NCBI RefSeq assembly: GCF_040720935.1
Contig: NZ_JBFDAE010000016.1
Location: forward strand, 38,889 to 102,888
Source: Jejuia sp040720935
GTDB taxonomy: Bacteria; Bacteroidota; Bacteroidia; Flavobacteriales; Flavobacteriaceae
Length of the DNA stretch: 64,000 bases
Direction: 5' to 3'
The translations under genes were made by a program, and so were the position numbers. Each line of letters starts with the position of its first letter. The stretch's first letter is position 1. Positions 7,851 to 17,622 of this stretch are shown here, piece after piece. The notes beneath the pieces are model-generated. The model was not told the DNA's origin, searched no databases, and worked only from the letters and a program-made list of their open reading frames with translations.

Positions 7851-9989
7851 TTGAAAACACTTAATCTCCTATACAGTTTAGTATTTATTCTTGCATTTGG
7901 CACCTCAAATTTAATGGGGCAACAAATGATTGAAATTAAATATTCTGGTTTCCTAAATTTTGATGAAGAAGCGTATCCTGGTGCAAAAATATTGACCCGA
8001 GATGATTCTCAGCAAGTACACATTTTTCATGAGGGTACAAACATGTGGTGCGACAAAGCTTATTATTACGGTAAAGAAAACTTTATTGAGGCTTACGGAA
8101 ATGTGAAAATGATACAGGGTGATACTATTAATATGACTTCAAAATACGTTGAATATAGTGGTATTACACAATTGGCTTTTGCAAGTGGCGATGTGGTTTT
8201 AACAGATCCTGGTTCCACAATTTCTACAGACACGCTATATTTTGATAGGGAAAGACAACAGGCTTTTTACCGTAATATGGGTACAGTTGTTAAAGACTCA
8301 TCTGGTACTATTACAAGTAAAATAGGACGCTATTATATGAACGATAAAAAATATCAGTTTGTTGAAGACGTTGTGCTCACTAATCCAGAAGCTAAAGTTT
8401 TAACAGATTATTTCGATTTTTATTCCGACACAGGTTATGCCTATTTATTTGGCCCTTCTACAATAACTACTGAAGAAAGTGTTACCTACTGTGAAAAGGG
8501 CTTTTATGACACTAAGGCAAAAACTGGTTACGCCATGAAAAATGCCAAAATTGATTATGATGACAAAGAAATAGTTGGCGACAGTTTATTTTTTGATCAA
8601 AATAGAAACTTTTCATCAGCAACAAATAATATTAAAATAACCGATACTTTAAACAATAGTGTTGTAAAAGGCCATTATGCCGAAGTTTTTAAAGCCAAAG
8701 ATTCCATTTTTATAACCAAACGTGCTTATGCCATAACTGTTCAAGAAAAAGATTCCATCTACATTCACGGAGATACCCTAATGGTAACAGGTAAACCAGA
8801 AAAAAGGATTACACGAATTTTTAGGAATGTAAAACTTTACAAATCTGATATTAGTGCTAAATCTGATTCAATTCACATGGATCACGAAAGCGGCTTAACG
8901 CAACTTATCAACATCAATGATGCCAGTTCTAGTGGTGCATTCACAACAGCCCGGAAACCTATCTTATGGAATTTGGCCAATCAAATGACAGGTGACACCA
9001 TTCATTTACAATCAGATACCGAAAAAGACAAACTAGACTCACTTATCGTATTTAATCATGCGTTTTTAATAAGTAAGGACACGCTTGGCGATGGCTACAA
9101 CCAAATAAACGGTAAACGATTAATTGGCTTGTTTAATGATAAAAATGAATTAAATCAGGTCGATATCATTAAAAATGCGCAGTCCATTTATTACTTCAGA
9201 AATGAAGACAATGAATTGGTAGGTATTGATAAGTCGAAATCGGGATTAATTACTATTTTCATTGAAGATAACGCGATTCAAGAAGTTAGAAAAATAAACC
9301 AAATAGACGGCGATATTTATCCAGAATCCAAATTCCCAAAAAACGAAAGAATTCTAAAAGGATTTGATTGGCGAGAAGATGAGCGCCCCAATAGTGTTGA
9401 GGATTTATTTAAAGATGATCCGCCATTAGAATTACCAGTAATTCAAGGACTGGAGGATTATGTGCCACAAGAAGATTTTTTTGATGACCAAATTTCAGAG
9501 CGGATTAAATTTATAGGAAAAAAGCCTAAAGCAAATAAGATATTAGAAGTTAAAAATGAAATTGATCTCGGTACTTCTAAAAATTTACTGAAATCTAATA
9601 ATAATTTTCAATCTAAAGACTGGGAAAAAGTGAGAGTATTGGTTAAACCCAGTAAAGCCATATCTCCAATTAACACCTCTATGACCAATAAATTAGTAGG
9701 GTCTGGACCTAAAAGTGGTTATATGTATCAACATGTCCCTAACCTAACTGGGAATTTCACTTTAACACTTTGGCTAAAGGGCAAGGGTTCAATTTTGATT
9801 GGTCTTGAAGAACATGGTGGTGACCTTACAAAGTACAAAGTTAAAGTTTTGGAACTTTCAGAAAAATGGGTAAAACATTCTGTTAAGTGTAAAAAAGACA
9901 ATGATGGGAATAAAATTAGAGTTATCATAAGTAGATTCAAATCTACTAATAGTGTTGAAATATGGAATCCTGAGTTGTTTGAGGATTAA
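7851..9989 (+). CDS. OstA-like LPS-transport protein with C-terminal carbohydrate-binding-like domain
   Basis: This 712-residue protein has a signal peptide (L-V-F-I-L-A-F-G-T-S). Residues about 25-450 are OstA/LptA-like beta-repeats (A-Y-G-N-V-K-M-I-Q-G-D-T, V-L-T-D-P-G-S-T), typical of periplasmic LPS-transport bridge proteins. After a linker containing many acidic and Pro residues, residues about 565-712 look like a CBM4/9-type jelly roll: N-L-L-K-S-N-N-N-F, a W, then F-T-L-T-L-W-L-K-G-K-G and L-S-E-K-W-V-K-H-S. I do not know this domain as a standard part of OstA-like proteins. The start codon is TTG; no ATG lies nearby in frame. LolA-like and LptF/G-like genes lie far off at 38.8-41.5 kb. 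Confidence 0.75.
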   Translation: MKTLNLLYSLVFILAFGTSNLMGQQMIEIKYSGFLNFDEEAYPGAKILTRDDSQQVHIFHEGTNMWCDKAYYYGKENFIEAYGNVKMIQGDTINMTSKYVEYSGITQLAFASGDVVLTDPGSTISTDTLYFDRERQQAFYRNMGTVVKDSSGTITSKIGRYYMNDKKYQFVEDVVLTNPEAKVLTDYFDFYSDTGYAYLFGPSTITTEESVTYCEKGFYDTKAKTGYAMKNAKIDYDDKEIVGDSLFFDQNRNFSSATNNIKITDTLNNSVVKGHYAEVFKAKDSIFITKRAYAITVQEKDSIYIHGDTLMVTGKPEKRITRIFRNVKLYKSDISAKSDSIHMDHESGLTQLININDASSSGAFTTARKPILWNLANQMTGDTIHLQSDTEKDKLDSLIVFNHAFLISKDTLGDGYNQINGKRLIGLFNDKNELNQVDIIKNAQSIYYFRNEDNELVGIDKSKSGLITIFIEDNAIQEVRKINQIDGDIYPESKFPKNERILKGFDWREDERPNSVEDLFKDDPPLELPVIQGLEDYVPQEDFFDDQISERIKFIGKKPKANKILEVKNEIDLGTSKNLLKSNNNFQSKDWEKVRVLVKPSKAISPINTSMTNKLVGSGPKSGYMYQHVPNLTGNFTLTLWLKGKGSILIGLEEHGGDLTKYKVKVLELSEKWVKHSVKCKKDNDGNKIRVIISRFKSTNSVEIWNPELFED

Positions 9990-10014
9990 TTTGAGAAATG
10001 ATTTGCGTTAATAT

Positions 10015-11199
10015 ATGAAACCAGACTTCCTAAAATACCAAGCGCAAACCACTCCTACCCCTCTAGCACTTGAAATATCCCATGCTGATGGCTGTTATAT
10101 TTATGACACAAATAATAAACAGTATTTGGATTTTGTCGCAGGTGTTTCAGCTTGTACATTAGGACATCATCATCCTAAAATAAACGAAGCCATTAAAAAC
10201 CAACTGGATAAATATTTGCACGTCATGGTGTATGGTGAATATATTCAAAAACCCGCGGTTGAGCTCACAAAACTTTTAGCAAAAAATTTACCTAAGCATT
10301 TAGAAAAAACATACTTAACCAATTCTGGCACAGAAGCCGTTGAAGGCGCATTAAAATTGGCTAAACGCGCTACTGGACGCCATGAGATTATTGCTGCAAA
10401 AAATGCCTATCACGGCAACACCATGGGCGCCATGAGCGTCATGGGCTTCGAAGAGCGCAAGCAAGCCTTTAGGCCATTATTACCAAATATTAGATTTATT
10501 GCGTTTAATAATGAAAATGATTTAGAAGCTATCACCAATAAAACGGCATGTGTTATTTTAGAAACCATTCAAGGTGGCGCTGGCTTTATTGAACCTAAAA
10601 ATAATTACTTAAAGAAAGTCCGCGAACGTTGTTCAGAAGTTGGTGCTTTATTAATTTTAGATGAAATTCAATCAGGAATTGGAAGAACAGGCAAACTCTT
10701 TGGTTTTGAAAATTATAATTGTATCCCAGATATCTTAGTTTCAGGAAAAGGATTAGGCGGCGGAATGCCAATTGGTGCTTTTACTGCTTCGGGAGAATTG
10801 ATGGATCTATTACAAGACAACCCAAAACTGGGACATATTACCACCTTTGGCGGTCACCCACTTATTGCAGCTTCTGCCCTTGCAACTTTATCTGAAGTTA
10901 TTGAAAGTGATGTAATGGCGCAAAGTTTAAAAAAAGAACAACTCATTAGAAAATTATTAAAGCATAAATTAATCAATGAAATTAGAGGAAAAGGTTTAAT
11001 GCTTGCCTTAATTTTACCATCTGCCGAAATCGCCAACGCTTTAATACTGGAAAGTAAAAACCGAGGTCTCATCTTATTTTGGTTGTTATTTGAACCAAAA
11101 GCCGTTAGAATTACACCGCCCCTAACCATTTCTAACAAAGAGATAGCCGAAGGATGTAATATTATTCTCTCTGTTCTCGATGAAATGCATAAAGCTTAA
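10015..11199 (+). CDS. class III PLP-dependent aminotransferase (acetylornithine/aspartate aminotransferase family)
   Basis: This 394-residue fold-type I aminotransferase has N-S-G-T-E-A-V-E-G-A (phosphate-binding), I-L-D-E-I-Q-S-G (PLP ring Asp) and S-G-K-G-L-G-G-G-M-P with the Schiff-base Lys at about 245. It belongs to the same subgroup as ArgD, GabT and RocD. Flavobacterial copies in a non-arginine context are usually annotated only as aspartate aminotransferase family protein, so no symbol is given. It begins 25 bp after the OstA-like gene and may be cotranscribed with it. Confidence 0.85.
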   Translation: MKPDFLKYQAQTTPTPLALEISHADGCYIYDTNNKQYLDFVAGVSACTLGHHHPKINEAIKNQLDKYLHVMVYGEYIQKPAVELTKLLAKNLPKHLEKTYLTNSGTEAVEGALKLAKRATGRHEIIAAKNAYHGNTMGAMSVMGFEERKQAFRPLLPNIRFIAFNNENDLEAITNKTACVILETIQGGAGFIEPKNNYLKKVRERCSEVGALLILDEIQSGIGRTGKLFGFENYNCIPDILVSGKGLGGGMPIGAFTASGELMDLLQDNPKLGHITTFGGHPLIAASALATLSEVIESDVMAQSLKKEQLIRKLLKHKLINEIRGKGLMLALILPSAEIANALILESKNRGLILFWLLFEPKAVRITPPLTISNKEIAEGCNIILSVLDEMHKA

Positions 11200-11346
11200 A
11201 TCCATCTCAACACATTGAAAAACAGCAATTAGGACTCATTCACAACACCTATGTTCATTACTTTGTTAAAAACATTTGCAATATTGCATATCATCAATTA
11301 ACCTATAACATTACTTTTATTGCTGTAAAATAGTTACAACTTGTTT

Positions 11347-12735
11347 ATGGAGTTTAGTCAAAGCGACAACAACAATTTACCTCTTACTAAGTTTGAATCG
11401 ATGTTAAAAACAAATCACGTTTTGTTTTTTGATTCCGAAGAATTTGAGAACATCATTCATCATTATCTTAACCAAGGAAAAATAGCTTTAGCAAAAAAAG
11501 CGATAAAACTTGGTTTGGCACAACATCCTACCTCCATTAATTTAAGATTATTTAAAGTTGAAATTCACGTATTTGAAAATAATTTAGATGAAGCAGACAA
11601 GCTTTTGAACGATCTATATTTAATCGAACCTCATAACGAAGAAATTTTTATTCAAAAAGCTAATATTTTATCTAAAAAAGATAACCATATAAAGGCGATT
11701 GAAGTTTTAAAACATACTTTAGATTTAACCGATGACCTTGTAGATATCTACTCCTTAATCGGAATGGAATACTTGTTTATAGATGAATTTGAAAATGCAA
11801 AAACATATTTTAAGAAATGTCTTGAAGAAGACATTGACGATTACTCGGCACTTTATAATGTGATATATTGTTTTGATTATCTGGAACAAAACCAAGCTGC
11901 CACAGACTATCTAAATACTTTTTTAGATAAAAACCCATATTGCGAAGTTGCATGGCATCAATTAGGAAAACAGTATGTTACTTTAGAACTATACAAAAAA
12001 GCACTTGCGGCTTTTGATTTTGCAATCATTTCAGATGATACATTTGTAGGTGCCTATTTAGAACGCGGGAAGGTTTTAGAAAAACTTGGGGAATACCTGC
12101 AAGCTATTGAAAGTTACAATCTTACATTAAGATTGGATGACCCTACTGCATTTGCGTTATTAAGAATTGGACATTGCTATGAAAAATTAGGCAATTTAGA
12201 TGTTGCGGTTCAGTATTACTACAAAACAGTTGAAGAAGACCCACAACTAGATAAGGGCTGGATTGCCATTACAAGGTTTTACAAAAAAGAGAAAAACTAC
12301 CAAAAAGCTTTATATTATATCAATAAGGCCATTAATATCGATTCTGAAAATGTTCACTATTGGAAATTGTATTCACAAATCAACCAACGTTTAAATCACT
12401 TTGAAGAAGCAGAGCGTGGCTATAAAAAAACGTTAGAGTTAGGCAATTTCGAAATTGATACTTGGATTGCTAGAGGCGATTTATTGCTAAAACTTGGTGA
12501 ACCAGAAGCAGCACTATTCAACTTTGAACAAGCTTTGGAATTCTTCCCAGAAAATGCTGAAATTGAATACCGTTTGGCAGGTTTGAATTTCACATTAAAT
12601 CAAAATACAAAAGGGCTTTTTTATCTTAAAAACGGACTGCGAAACAACCGTGATTATAGTTTTATAATCGATGAGCTTTTTCCTGATTTTGCAAATAGCG
12701 ACCAGGTAAAAACCCTACTAAAAACTACATCCTAA
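11347..12735 (+). CDS. tetratricopeptide repeat protein
   Basis: This 462-residue protein is built almost entirely of TPR helices, with recurring patterns such as A-L-A-A-F-D-F-A-I, A-I-E-S-Y-N-L-T-L and A-L-F-N-F-E-Q-A-L spaced 34 residues apart. I estimate about ten units. It has no signal peptide and should be a cytoplasmic scaffold. The ATG at 11347 is preferred over the in-frame TTG at 11341. It sits just before the DUF368 pair on the same strand. The partner is unknown. Confidence 0.85.
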   Translation: MEFSQSDNNNLPLTKFESMLKTNHVLFFDSEEFENIIHHYLNQGKIALAKKAIKLGLAQHPTSINLRLFKVEIHVFENNLDEADKLLNDLYLIEPHNEEIFIQKANILSKKDNHIKAIEVLKHTLDLTDDLVDIYSLIGMEYLFIDEFENAKTYFKKCLEEDIDDYSALYNVIYCFDYLEQNQAATDYLNTFLDKNPYCEVAWHQLGKQYVTLELYKKALAAFDFAIISDDTFVGAYLERGKVLEKLGEYLQAIESYNLTLRLDDPTAFALLRIGHCYEKLGNLDVAVQYYYKTVEEDPQLDKGWIAITRFYKKEKNYQKALYYINKAINIDSENVHYWKLYSQINQRLNHFEEAERGYKKTLELGNFEIDTWIARGDLLLKLGEPEAALFNFEQALEFFPENAEIEYRLAGLNFTLNQNTKGLFYLKNGLRNNRDYSFIIDELFPDFANSDQVKTLLKTTS

Positions 12736-12751
12736 TTCAACTCAAATTGCA

Positions 12752-12759
12752 TACCTTTG
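12752..12759 (+). promoter_or_regulatory. -7 box TACCTTTG for the DUF368-aroE operon
   Basis: Perfect TAnnTTTG octamer ending 20 nt before the ATG at 12780. It also argues against the upstream TTG at 12747, which would lie inside the promoter. Confidence 0.6.
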
Positions 12760-12779
12760 GTTTTCTTAAAAATCAATAC

Positions 12780-13700
12780 ATGCAAAGAAAATTAACTGAC
12801 TATTTAATGGTTTCCTTAAAAGGTATGGCAATGGGTGCCGCCGATGCCGTTCCAGGCGTATCTGGAGGAACTATAGCTTTTATTTCTGGTATATACGAAG
12901 AACTAATTTCAACCATTAGCAACGTAAATTTAGCACTGTTTAAAGTATTGTTCCAACAAGGCATTAAACCCTTTTGGGAAAAACTAAATGGGAATTTTAT
13001 CGTTGCTTTATTAGGTGGAATTGTTGTGAGTTTTGTCTCTTTTATGAGAATCGCAAAATACCTTTTAGAATTTTATCCCGTGCTTATATGGTCTTTTTTC
13101 TTTGGTCTTATAATTGCCAGTATCTATTTTGTAGGGAAACAAATTACGAAATGGCATCTTGGAACGATCGTAGCTTTAGTTCTAGGAACAGTTATGGCCT
13201 ATTATATTTCTACATTACCATCCTTAGAAAATAACACCAATAATTACTTCTTATTTATTGCAGGTGCCATTGCCATTTGTGCAATGATATTACCTGGTAT
13301 TTCTGGCTCTTTCATACTTATAATTCTTGGAGCTTATAAAACATTGAGCAATGCCCTTCATGATATAGATGTAAAAAAAATTATAGTTTTTACCCTAGGT
13401 GCAATTTTTGGCTTGTTAAGCTTTAGCCATGTTTTAAAATGGTTATTCAAAAATTACCATAATACCACTTTAGCATTATTAACAGGTTTTATTTTTGGGT
13501 CTCTAAATAAGGTTTGGCCCTGGAAAAAAACCTTGTCTTGGCACACAGATTCTAAAGGCATTGAATCCCCCTTATTGCAAGAAAGCGTGTCTCCCTTCAA
13601 CTTCGAAGGAGAACACCAAGTTGTTTTTGCACTAGTTTTAATGATTCTAGGATTTTTAACTATTTTTATTCTTGAAAAACTAGGCAGTAAAAAACAATAA
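12780..13700 (+). CDS. DUF368 membrane protein, copy 1 (polyprenyl-phosphate transporter family)
   Basis: This 306-residue multi-pass membrane protein has the DUF368 signature G-A-A-D-A-V-P-G-V-S-G-G-T near residue 20 and a second, inverted-repeat-like motif, L-P-G-I-S-G-S-F, near residue 170. Members of this family (PopT) have been reported to return undecaprenyl phosphate across the inner membrane, feeding peptidoglycan and glycan synthesis. The start at 12780 follows the -7 box. The stop overlaps the next start by one base (TAATG), so translation is probably coupled. Confidence 0.85.
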   Translation: MQRKLTDYLMVSLKGMAMGAADAVPGVSGGTIAFISGIYEELISTISNVNLALFKVLFQQGIKPFWEKLNGNFIVALLGGIVVSFVSFMRIAKYLLEFYPVLIWSFFFGLIIASIYFVGKQITKWHLGTIVALVLGTVMAYYISTLPSLENNTNNYFLFIAGAIAICAMILPGISGSFILIILGAYKTLSNALHDIDVKKIIVFTLGAIFGLLSFSHVLKWLFKNYHNTTLALLTGFIFGSLNKVWPWKKTLSWHTDSKGIESPLLQESVSPFNFEGEHQVVFALVLMILGFLTIFILEKLGSKKQ

Positions 13701-14716
13701 TGGAAAGCACCAGAACCTTTAAAGATAAAATCTTTCTAGTTTTAAAAGGACTAGGTATGGGTGCCGCTAATAAAGTGCCTGGTGTATCTGGAGGTGTGGT
13801 TGCCTTTGTAGCCGGGTTTTACGAGGAATTTATTTATTCGCTTAAAAAGGTAAATGGTAAAGCGTTTAAGCTTTTAATAAACGGGAGGTATAAAAGTTTT
13901 TTCAATTATATAAATGGGCGTTTTCTCGGACTTCTTTTTCTGGGAATGGTTGTGAGTTATTTTAGTGTTTCAAAGATATTGGATTATCTTATTCTGCACT
14001 ATGAGCTGTACGTTTGGAGTGTTTTCTTTGGCATGATTATCGGTTCCATTTATTACATCAATAAAGATTTTGAGGATTGGAACAACAAAACTTATATCTC
14101 ATTAACATTAGGAATTATTTTAGGTTTAAGCATCAGTTTCTTGAATCCTGCAAAAGAAAATGACAACCTATTTTTTGTGTTCTTTTGTGGCATTATAAGT
14201 GTATCAGGGATGACATTACCAGGTTTTTCCGGTTCTTTCATACTTATTATACTCGGGAATTATGTACTGCTCTTAGTGGATTCGGTCAATGCCCTATTTG
14301 ATACTTTTTCTGAAATAATTCGTGGAGACTTTAGTTTTATCGAAAATCAAGCGCGCATTAGAATGTTAAAGGTACTTTCTGTTTTTACATTGGGTTCCGT
14401 AACTGGTTTAGTGACGTTCTCGCATGTGCTCAGTTATATTTTAAAACATTACAAAAGTATCACAACTGCGGCCATAATCGGGTTTATAGTAGGCTCACTA
14501 GGAGTGGTATGGCCATGGAAAGAAACAATTTACAAACTCATGGAAAATGGTGATTTTCTGTTGGATTCAAGGGGAGAAAAAATAATAGAGAACTATCATA
14601 GATTTATTCCAAAATTACATTCTGAAACATATTACGCCATAGGTTTTATTATATTAGGTTTTGCAATAGTTGTGGGACTCGAAATTTATGGTAACAAGCA
14701 AAGAAAACATGTATAA
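13700..14716 (+). CDS. DUF368 membrane protein, copy 2 (polyprenyl-phosphate transporter family)
   Basis: This 338-residue paralogue of the upstream gene has G-A-A-N-K-V-P-G-V-S-G-G-V near residue 22 and L-P-G-F-S-G-S-F in the second half, with about eight to ten hydrophobic segments. It is about 30 residues longer than copy 1, mainly through the loop around residues 210-225 and near the C-terminus. It overlaps copy 1 by one base and aroE by eight bases, so the three form one operon. By family it should carry undecaprenyl phosphate or a related lipid; the need for two copies is unexplained. Confidence 0.85.
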   Translation: MESTRTFKDKIFLVLKGLGMGAANKVPGVSGGVVAFVAGFYEEFIYSLKKVNGKAFKLLINGRYKSFFNYINGRFLGLLFLGMVVSYFSVSKILDYLILHYELYVWSVFFGMIIGSIYYINKDFEDWNNKTYISLTLGIILGLSISFLNPAKENDNLFFVFFCGIISVSGMTLPGFSGSFILIILGNYVLLLVDSVNALFDTFSEIIRGDFSFIENQARIRMLKVLSVFTLGSVTGLVTFSHVLSYILKHYKSITTAAIIGFIVGSLGVVWPWKETIYKLMENGDFLLDSRGEKIIENYHRFIPKLHSETYYAIGFIILGFAIVVGLEIYGNKQRKHV

Positions 14717-15452
14717 ATTAGGACTTTTAGGTAAAAATATTTCATACTCTTTTTCAAGAGAATATTTTAGAAATAAATTTAAAAAGGAAGACATTGACTC
14801 CGTCAATTACGATAATTTCGATATTCAAGATATTTCATCATTCCCCGAAATTATAAAAAACACAGAGGGCTTAAAAGGATTAAACGTTACCATACCCTAT
14901 AAAGAAGCCGTGATTCCTTATTTGGATAAACTGAATAAAAAAGCAAAGGAAATCGGAGCGGTTAACACCATAAAAATTACTAAAAAAGGCAAATTAGTTG
15001 GCTATAACACAGACTGTTATGGGTTTAAAAAAACATTAGAACCCTTCTTGAAAAAACATCATAAAACAGCATTGATTTTAGGAACAGGAGGCGCGAGTAA
15101 AGCGGTACTTTACACCTTAAAACAAAAGAATATAAAGTGTCATTATGTTTCAAGAAGAGCTTCAAAACACGTGAAATACACCTACGCTGACCTTAATGAA
15201 AAAATTATTTCTAAACATCAAATCATCATAAACTGCACACCACTTGGAACATTTCCAAATGTTCATGAATGTCCGGATATTCCATATCAGGGCATCACCA
15301 ATAAGCACATTCTTTTCGATTTAATTTACAATCCTGAAGAAACAAAATTCCTAAGTCAAGGCAAACAAAATGGTGCTGTTATAATTAATGGTCTAAATAT
15401 GCTAAAACTGCAAGCAGAAAAAGCGTGGTCCATTTGGAATATCATGAACTAA
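14709..15452 (+). CDS. aroE: shikimate dehydrogenase
   Basis: AroE reduces 3-dehydroshikimate to shikimate with NADPH. The 247-residue product has the substrate Ser pair in S-Y-S-F-S-R, the catalytic Lys in N-V-T-I-P-Y-K-E (about K65), Asp in G-Y-N-T-D-C-Y-G-F (about D102), the nucleotide loop L-G-T-G-G-A-S-K-A and N-C-T-P-L-G-T. The ATG at 14709 overlaps the end of the DUF368 gene by eight bases; the longer frame from 14670 would add 13 residues unlike the family. It is expected to be cotranscribed and translationally coupled with the DUF368 pair. Confidence 0.93.
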   Translation: MYKLGLLGKNISYSFSREYFRNKFKKEDIDSVNYDNFDIQDISSFPEIIKNTEGLKGLNVTIPYKEAVIPYLDKLNKKAKEIGAVNTIKITKKGKLVGYNTDCYGFKKTLEPFLKKHHKTALILGTGGASKAVLYTLKQKNIKCHYVSRRASKHVKYTYADLNEKIISKHQIIINCTPLGTFPNVHECPDIPYQGITNKHILFDLIYNPEETKFLSQGKQNGAVIINGLNMLKLQAEKAWSIWNIMN

Positions 15453-15549
15453 AAACTTTAGCCGTTAAAACCCCGTTCCTTTTTTGTAATTACTCTAGTT
15501 GTTAGTATCTTTAAGAAATAAAGATTACGAACCCAAAACATTTGTTAAA

Positions 15550-17538
15550 ATGTCAGAGCTAGATAACCTGCAAAACGCAGACGGAGAAGAAAAAAAAATT
15601 GAGATTTCAGAAACTGAAACCACTCAACACACAAAAGATTTAGAACATCAAGATGATTCAGGAATAACCGAAACAACAGAGGAAACTGTTACTGAAGAAA
15701 TCTCGGAAGAAAATGAAGTTGAGAAGAAATCTACTGATGATGACGATGCCATCAATGAAATAGACGAATCTAATGCTGAAGATGCAGAAGATGAAGGCAA
15801 CAAAGACCGTCATAAAATAGAGACTAAGGAATATGAAAAAATGTCTTTGGAGGCCTTAGCTATAGAACTCGAAAAATTGGTTCAAAAAGAAAAAGTTCAA
15901 GCCATCAGAAGTCATGTTGATGCTATAAAAAATGAATTCAACTCAAAATTCAATGCTTTATTAGATGAAAAAAAGGCTGATTTTATTGCCGATGGCGGTA
16001 ATGAAATTGATTTCTACTACGCCACACCTGTTCAAAAACGTTTTAAAAATGCCTACAGAGATTTCAGAAGCAAACTTAATAACCACTATAAAAACATAGA
16101 GCAAAACCTTAAACAAAATCTTCAACAAAAGCTTGAAATTATAGAGGAGCTAAAAGGTTTGATAAATGTTGAAGAAAATATCAATACTACCTATAAACAT
16201 TTTAAGGAACTGCAAGAGCGTTGGCGCAATACTGGGCCAATACCAAGAGATAAATACAATAACGCATGGAACAGTTACCACCACCATGTAGAAATTTTTT
16301 ACGATTTTCTGCACCTCAATAGAGATTTACGCGATTTAGATTTTAAACATAATCTAGAAAAAAAGCTATTGATTATAGAGCGCGCGGAAGAATTAGCAAA
16401 AGATGACGATACAATGCGTGCCTTCAGGGAATTGCAAGAGTTGCACAAATTGTGGAAAGAAGAACTAGGACCCGTTGGAAAAGAACATCGGGAGGAAATT
16501 TGGGAACGCTTTAAAGCTGCCACTAAAATTATCAACGATAAAAAACAACTCTATTATAAAGAGATTGATAAGGTTTACGAAAAAAATCTTGAGAAAAAAC
16601 AAGAAATAATTGCTGCTATTGAAACCATAGCTGCTGAACCTAGCAACTCTCACGCTGCATGGCAAAAGAAAATAAAAGAAATTGAAGCCTTACGCAACGA
16701 TTTTTTTAACGCGGGAAAAGTGCCAATTAAGATGAATGAAGCCACTTGGGCAAAATTCAAGGAAGCCGTTAGAAATTTTAACAGACGCAAAAATGCATTT
16801 TATAAAGATTTAAAAAAGGAACAATATCAAAACCTTCAAAAAAAGAGAGAGTTAGTTCAAATTGCTGAAGATAATAAGGATAGCGAAGATTTTGAGGTTA
16901 CTACACCTTTGATGAAAAAAATTCAAAGCGATTGGAAAAAGATTGGGCACGTTCCGAGAAGGGATAGCGATAAAATTTGGAAACAATTTAAAGCTGCCTG
17001 TAATTATTATTTTGATAGAATCAATGCTAAGCGGAATGAAGCTAACAAAGAATTTATAGAAGCCTTTAACAAAAAACAAGAGCTTTTAGAAACACTAAAA
17101 AACCTTAAATTATCAAAAGACAAGGACAAAGATTTAGCGCTTATTAAAGAGCATGCAAATACTTGGAAAAATCTTGGAAGAGTTCCAAACGATAAACGCT
17201 ACATTGAAGGTAAGTTTAATAAAGTTGTAGATGAATTATTTTCTAAGTTGAAGATTGACAAGCGTGAGGCTGAAATGATAAAATTTGAAACTAAGATCGA
17301 AACTTTAAATGCAAATGAAGATAATAATAGAAGCTTGGACAATGAACGCTTTTTTATTCGTAAAAAAATAGATGAAGTTAAAGGTCAAATCAATCAATTG
17401 GAAAACAACTTACAGTTTTTTACTAATGTTGATGACGACAATCCTTTGATGAAAGAGGTAAACGCTAATATTGATAAGCACAAAGAAGAATTGAAACTTT
17501 GGAAATCTAAACTTAGCAAAATTAAAGAGATGTATTAA
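15550..17538 (+). CDS. DUF349 repeat protein
   Basis: This 662-residue, highly charged helical protein has an acidic, low-complexity N-terminus (about residues 1-95) and then at least five DUF349 units, marked by W-R-N-T-G-P-I-P, W-K-E-E-L-G-P-V, F-F-N-A-G-K-V-P, W-K-K-I-G-H-V-P and W-K-N-L-G-R-V-P. The C-terminus looks like coiled coil. There is no signal peptide or membrane segment. DUF349 has no settled function that I can rely on. The ATG at 15550 is chosen over the TTG at 15499. An approximate -7 box (TATCTTTA) lies just before it. Confidence 0.85.
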   Translation: MSELDNLQNADGEEKKIEISETETTQHTKDLEHQDDSGITETTEETVTEEISEENEVEKKSTDDDDAINEIDESNAEDAEDEGNKDRHKIETKEYEKMSLEALAIELEKLVQKEKVQAIRSHVDAIKNEFNSKFNALLDEKKADFIADGGNEIDFYYATPVQKRFKNAYRDFRSKLNNHYKNIEQNLKQNLQQKLEIIEELKGLINVEENINTTYKHFKELQERWRNTGPIPRDKYNNAWNSYHHHVEIFYDFLHLNRDLRDLDFKHNLEKKLLIIERAEELAKDDDTMRAFRELQELHKLWKEELGPVGKEHREEIWERFKAATKIINDKKQLYYKEIDKVYEKNLEKKQEIIAAIETIAAEPSNSHAAWQKKIKEIEALRNDFFNAGKVPIKMNEATWAKFKEAVRNFNRRKNAFYKDLKKEQYQNLQKKRELVQIAEDNKDSEDFEVTTPLMKKIQSDWKKIGHVPRRDSDKIWKQFKAACNYYFDRINAKRNEANKEFIEAFNKKQELLETLKNLKLSKDKDKDLALIKEHANTWKNLGRVPNDKRYIEGKFNKVVDELFSKLKIDKREAEMIKFETKIETLNANEDNNRSLDNERFFIRKKIDEVKGQINQLENNLQFFTNVDDDNPLMKEVNANIDKHKEELKLWKSKLSKIKEMY

Positions 17539-17560
17539 TTGAATTGTAGAACTCTTATCA

Positions 17561-17600
17561 AAAAAAGCATGATTTCAAAATTTTGAAATCATGCTTTTTT
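17561..17600. terminator. bidirectional terminator, 40-bp perfect palindrome
   Basis: AAAAAAGCATGATTTCAAAA is followed directly by its exact reverse complement. The 40 bp form a perfect dyad with T-runs at both ends. It lies between the convergent DUF349 gene and RskA-like lipoprotein gene and should end transcription both ways. Confidence 0.9.
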
Positions 17601-17622
17601 CACTTAAATATTTAAAGATCAA

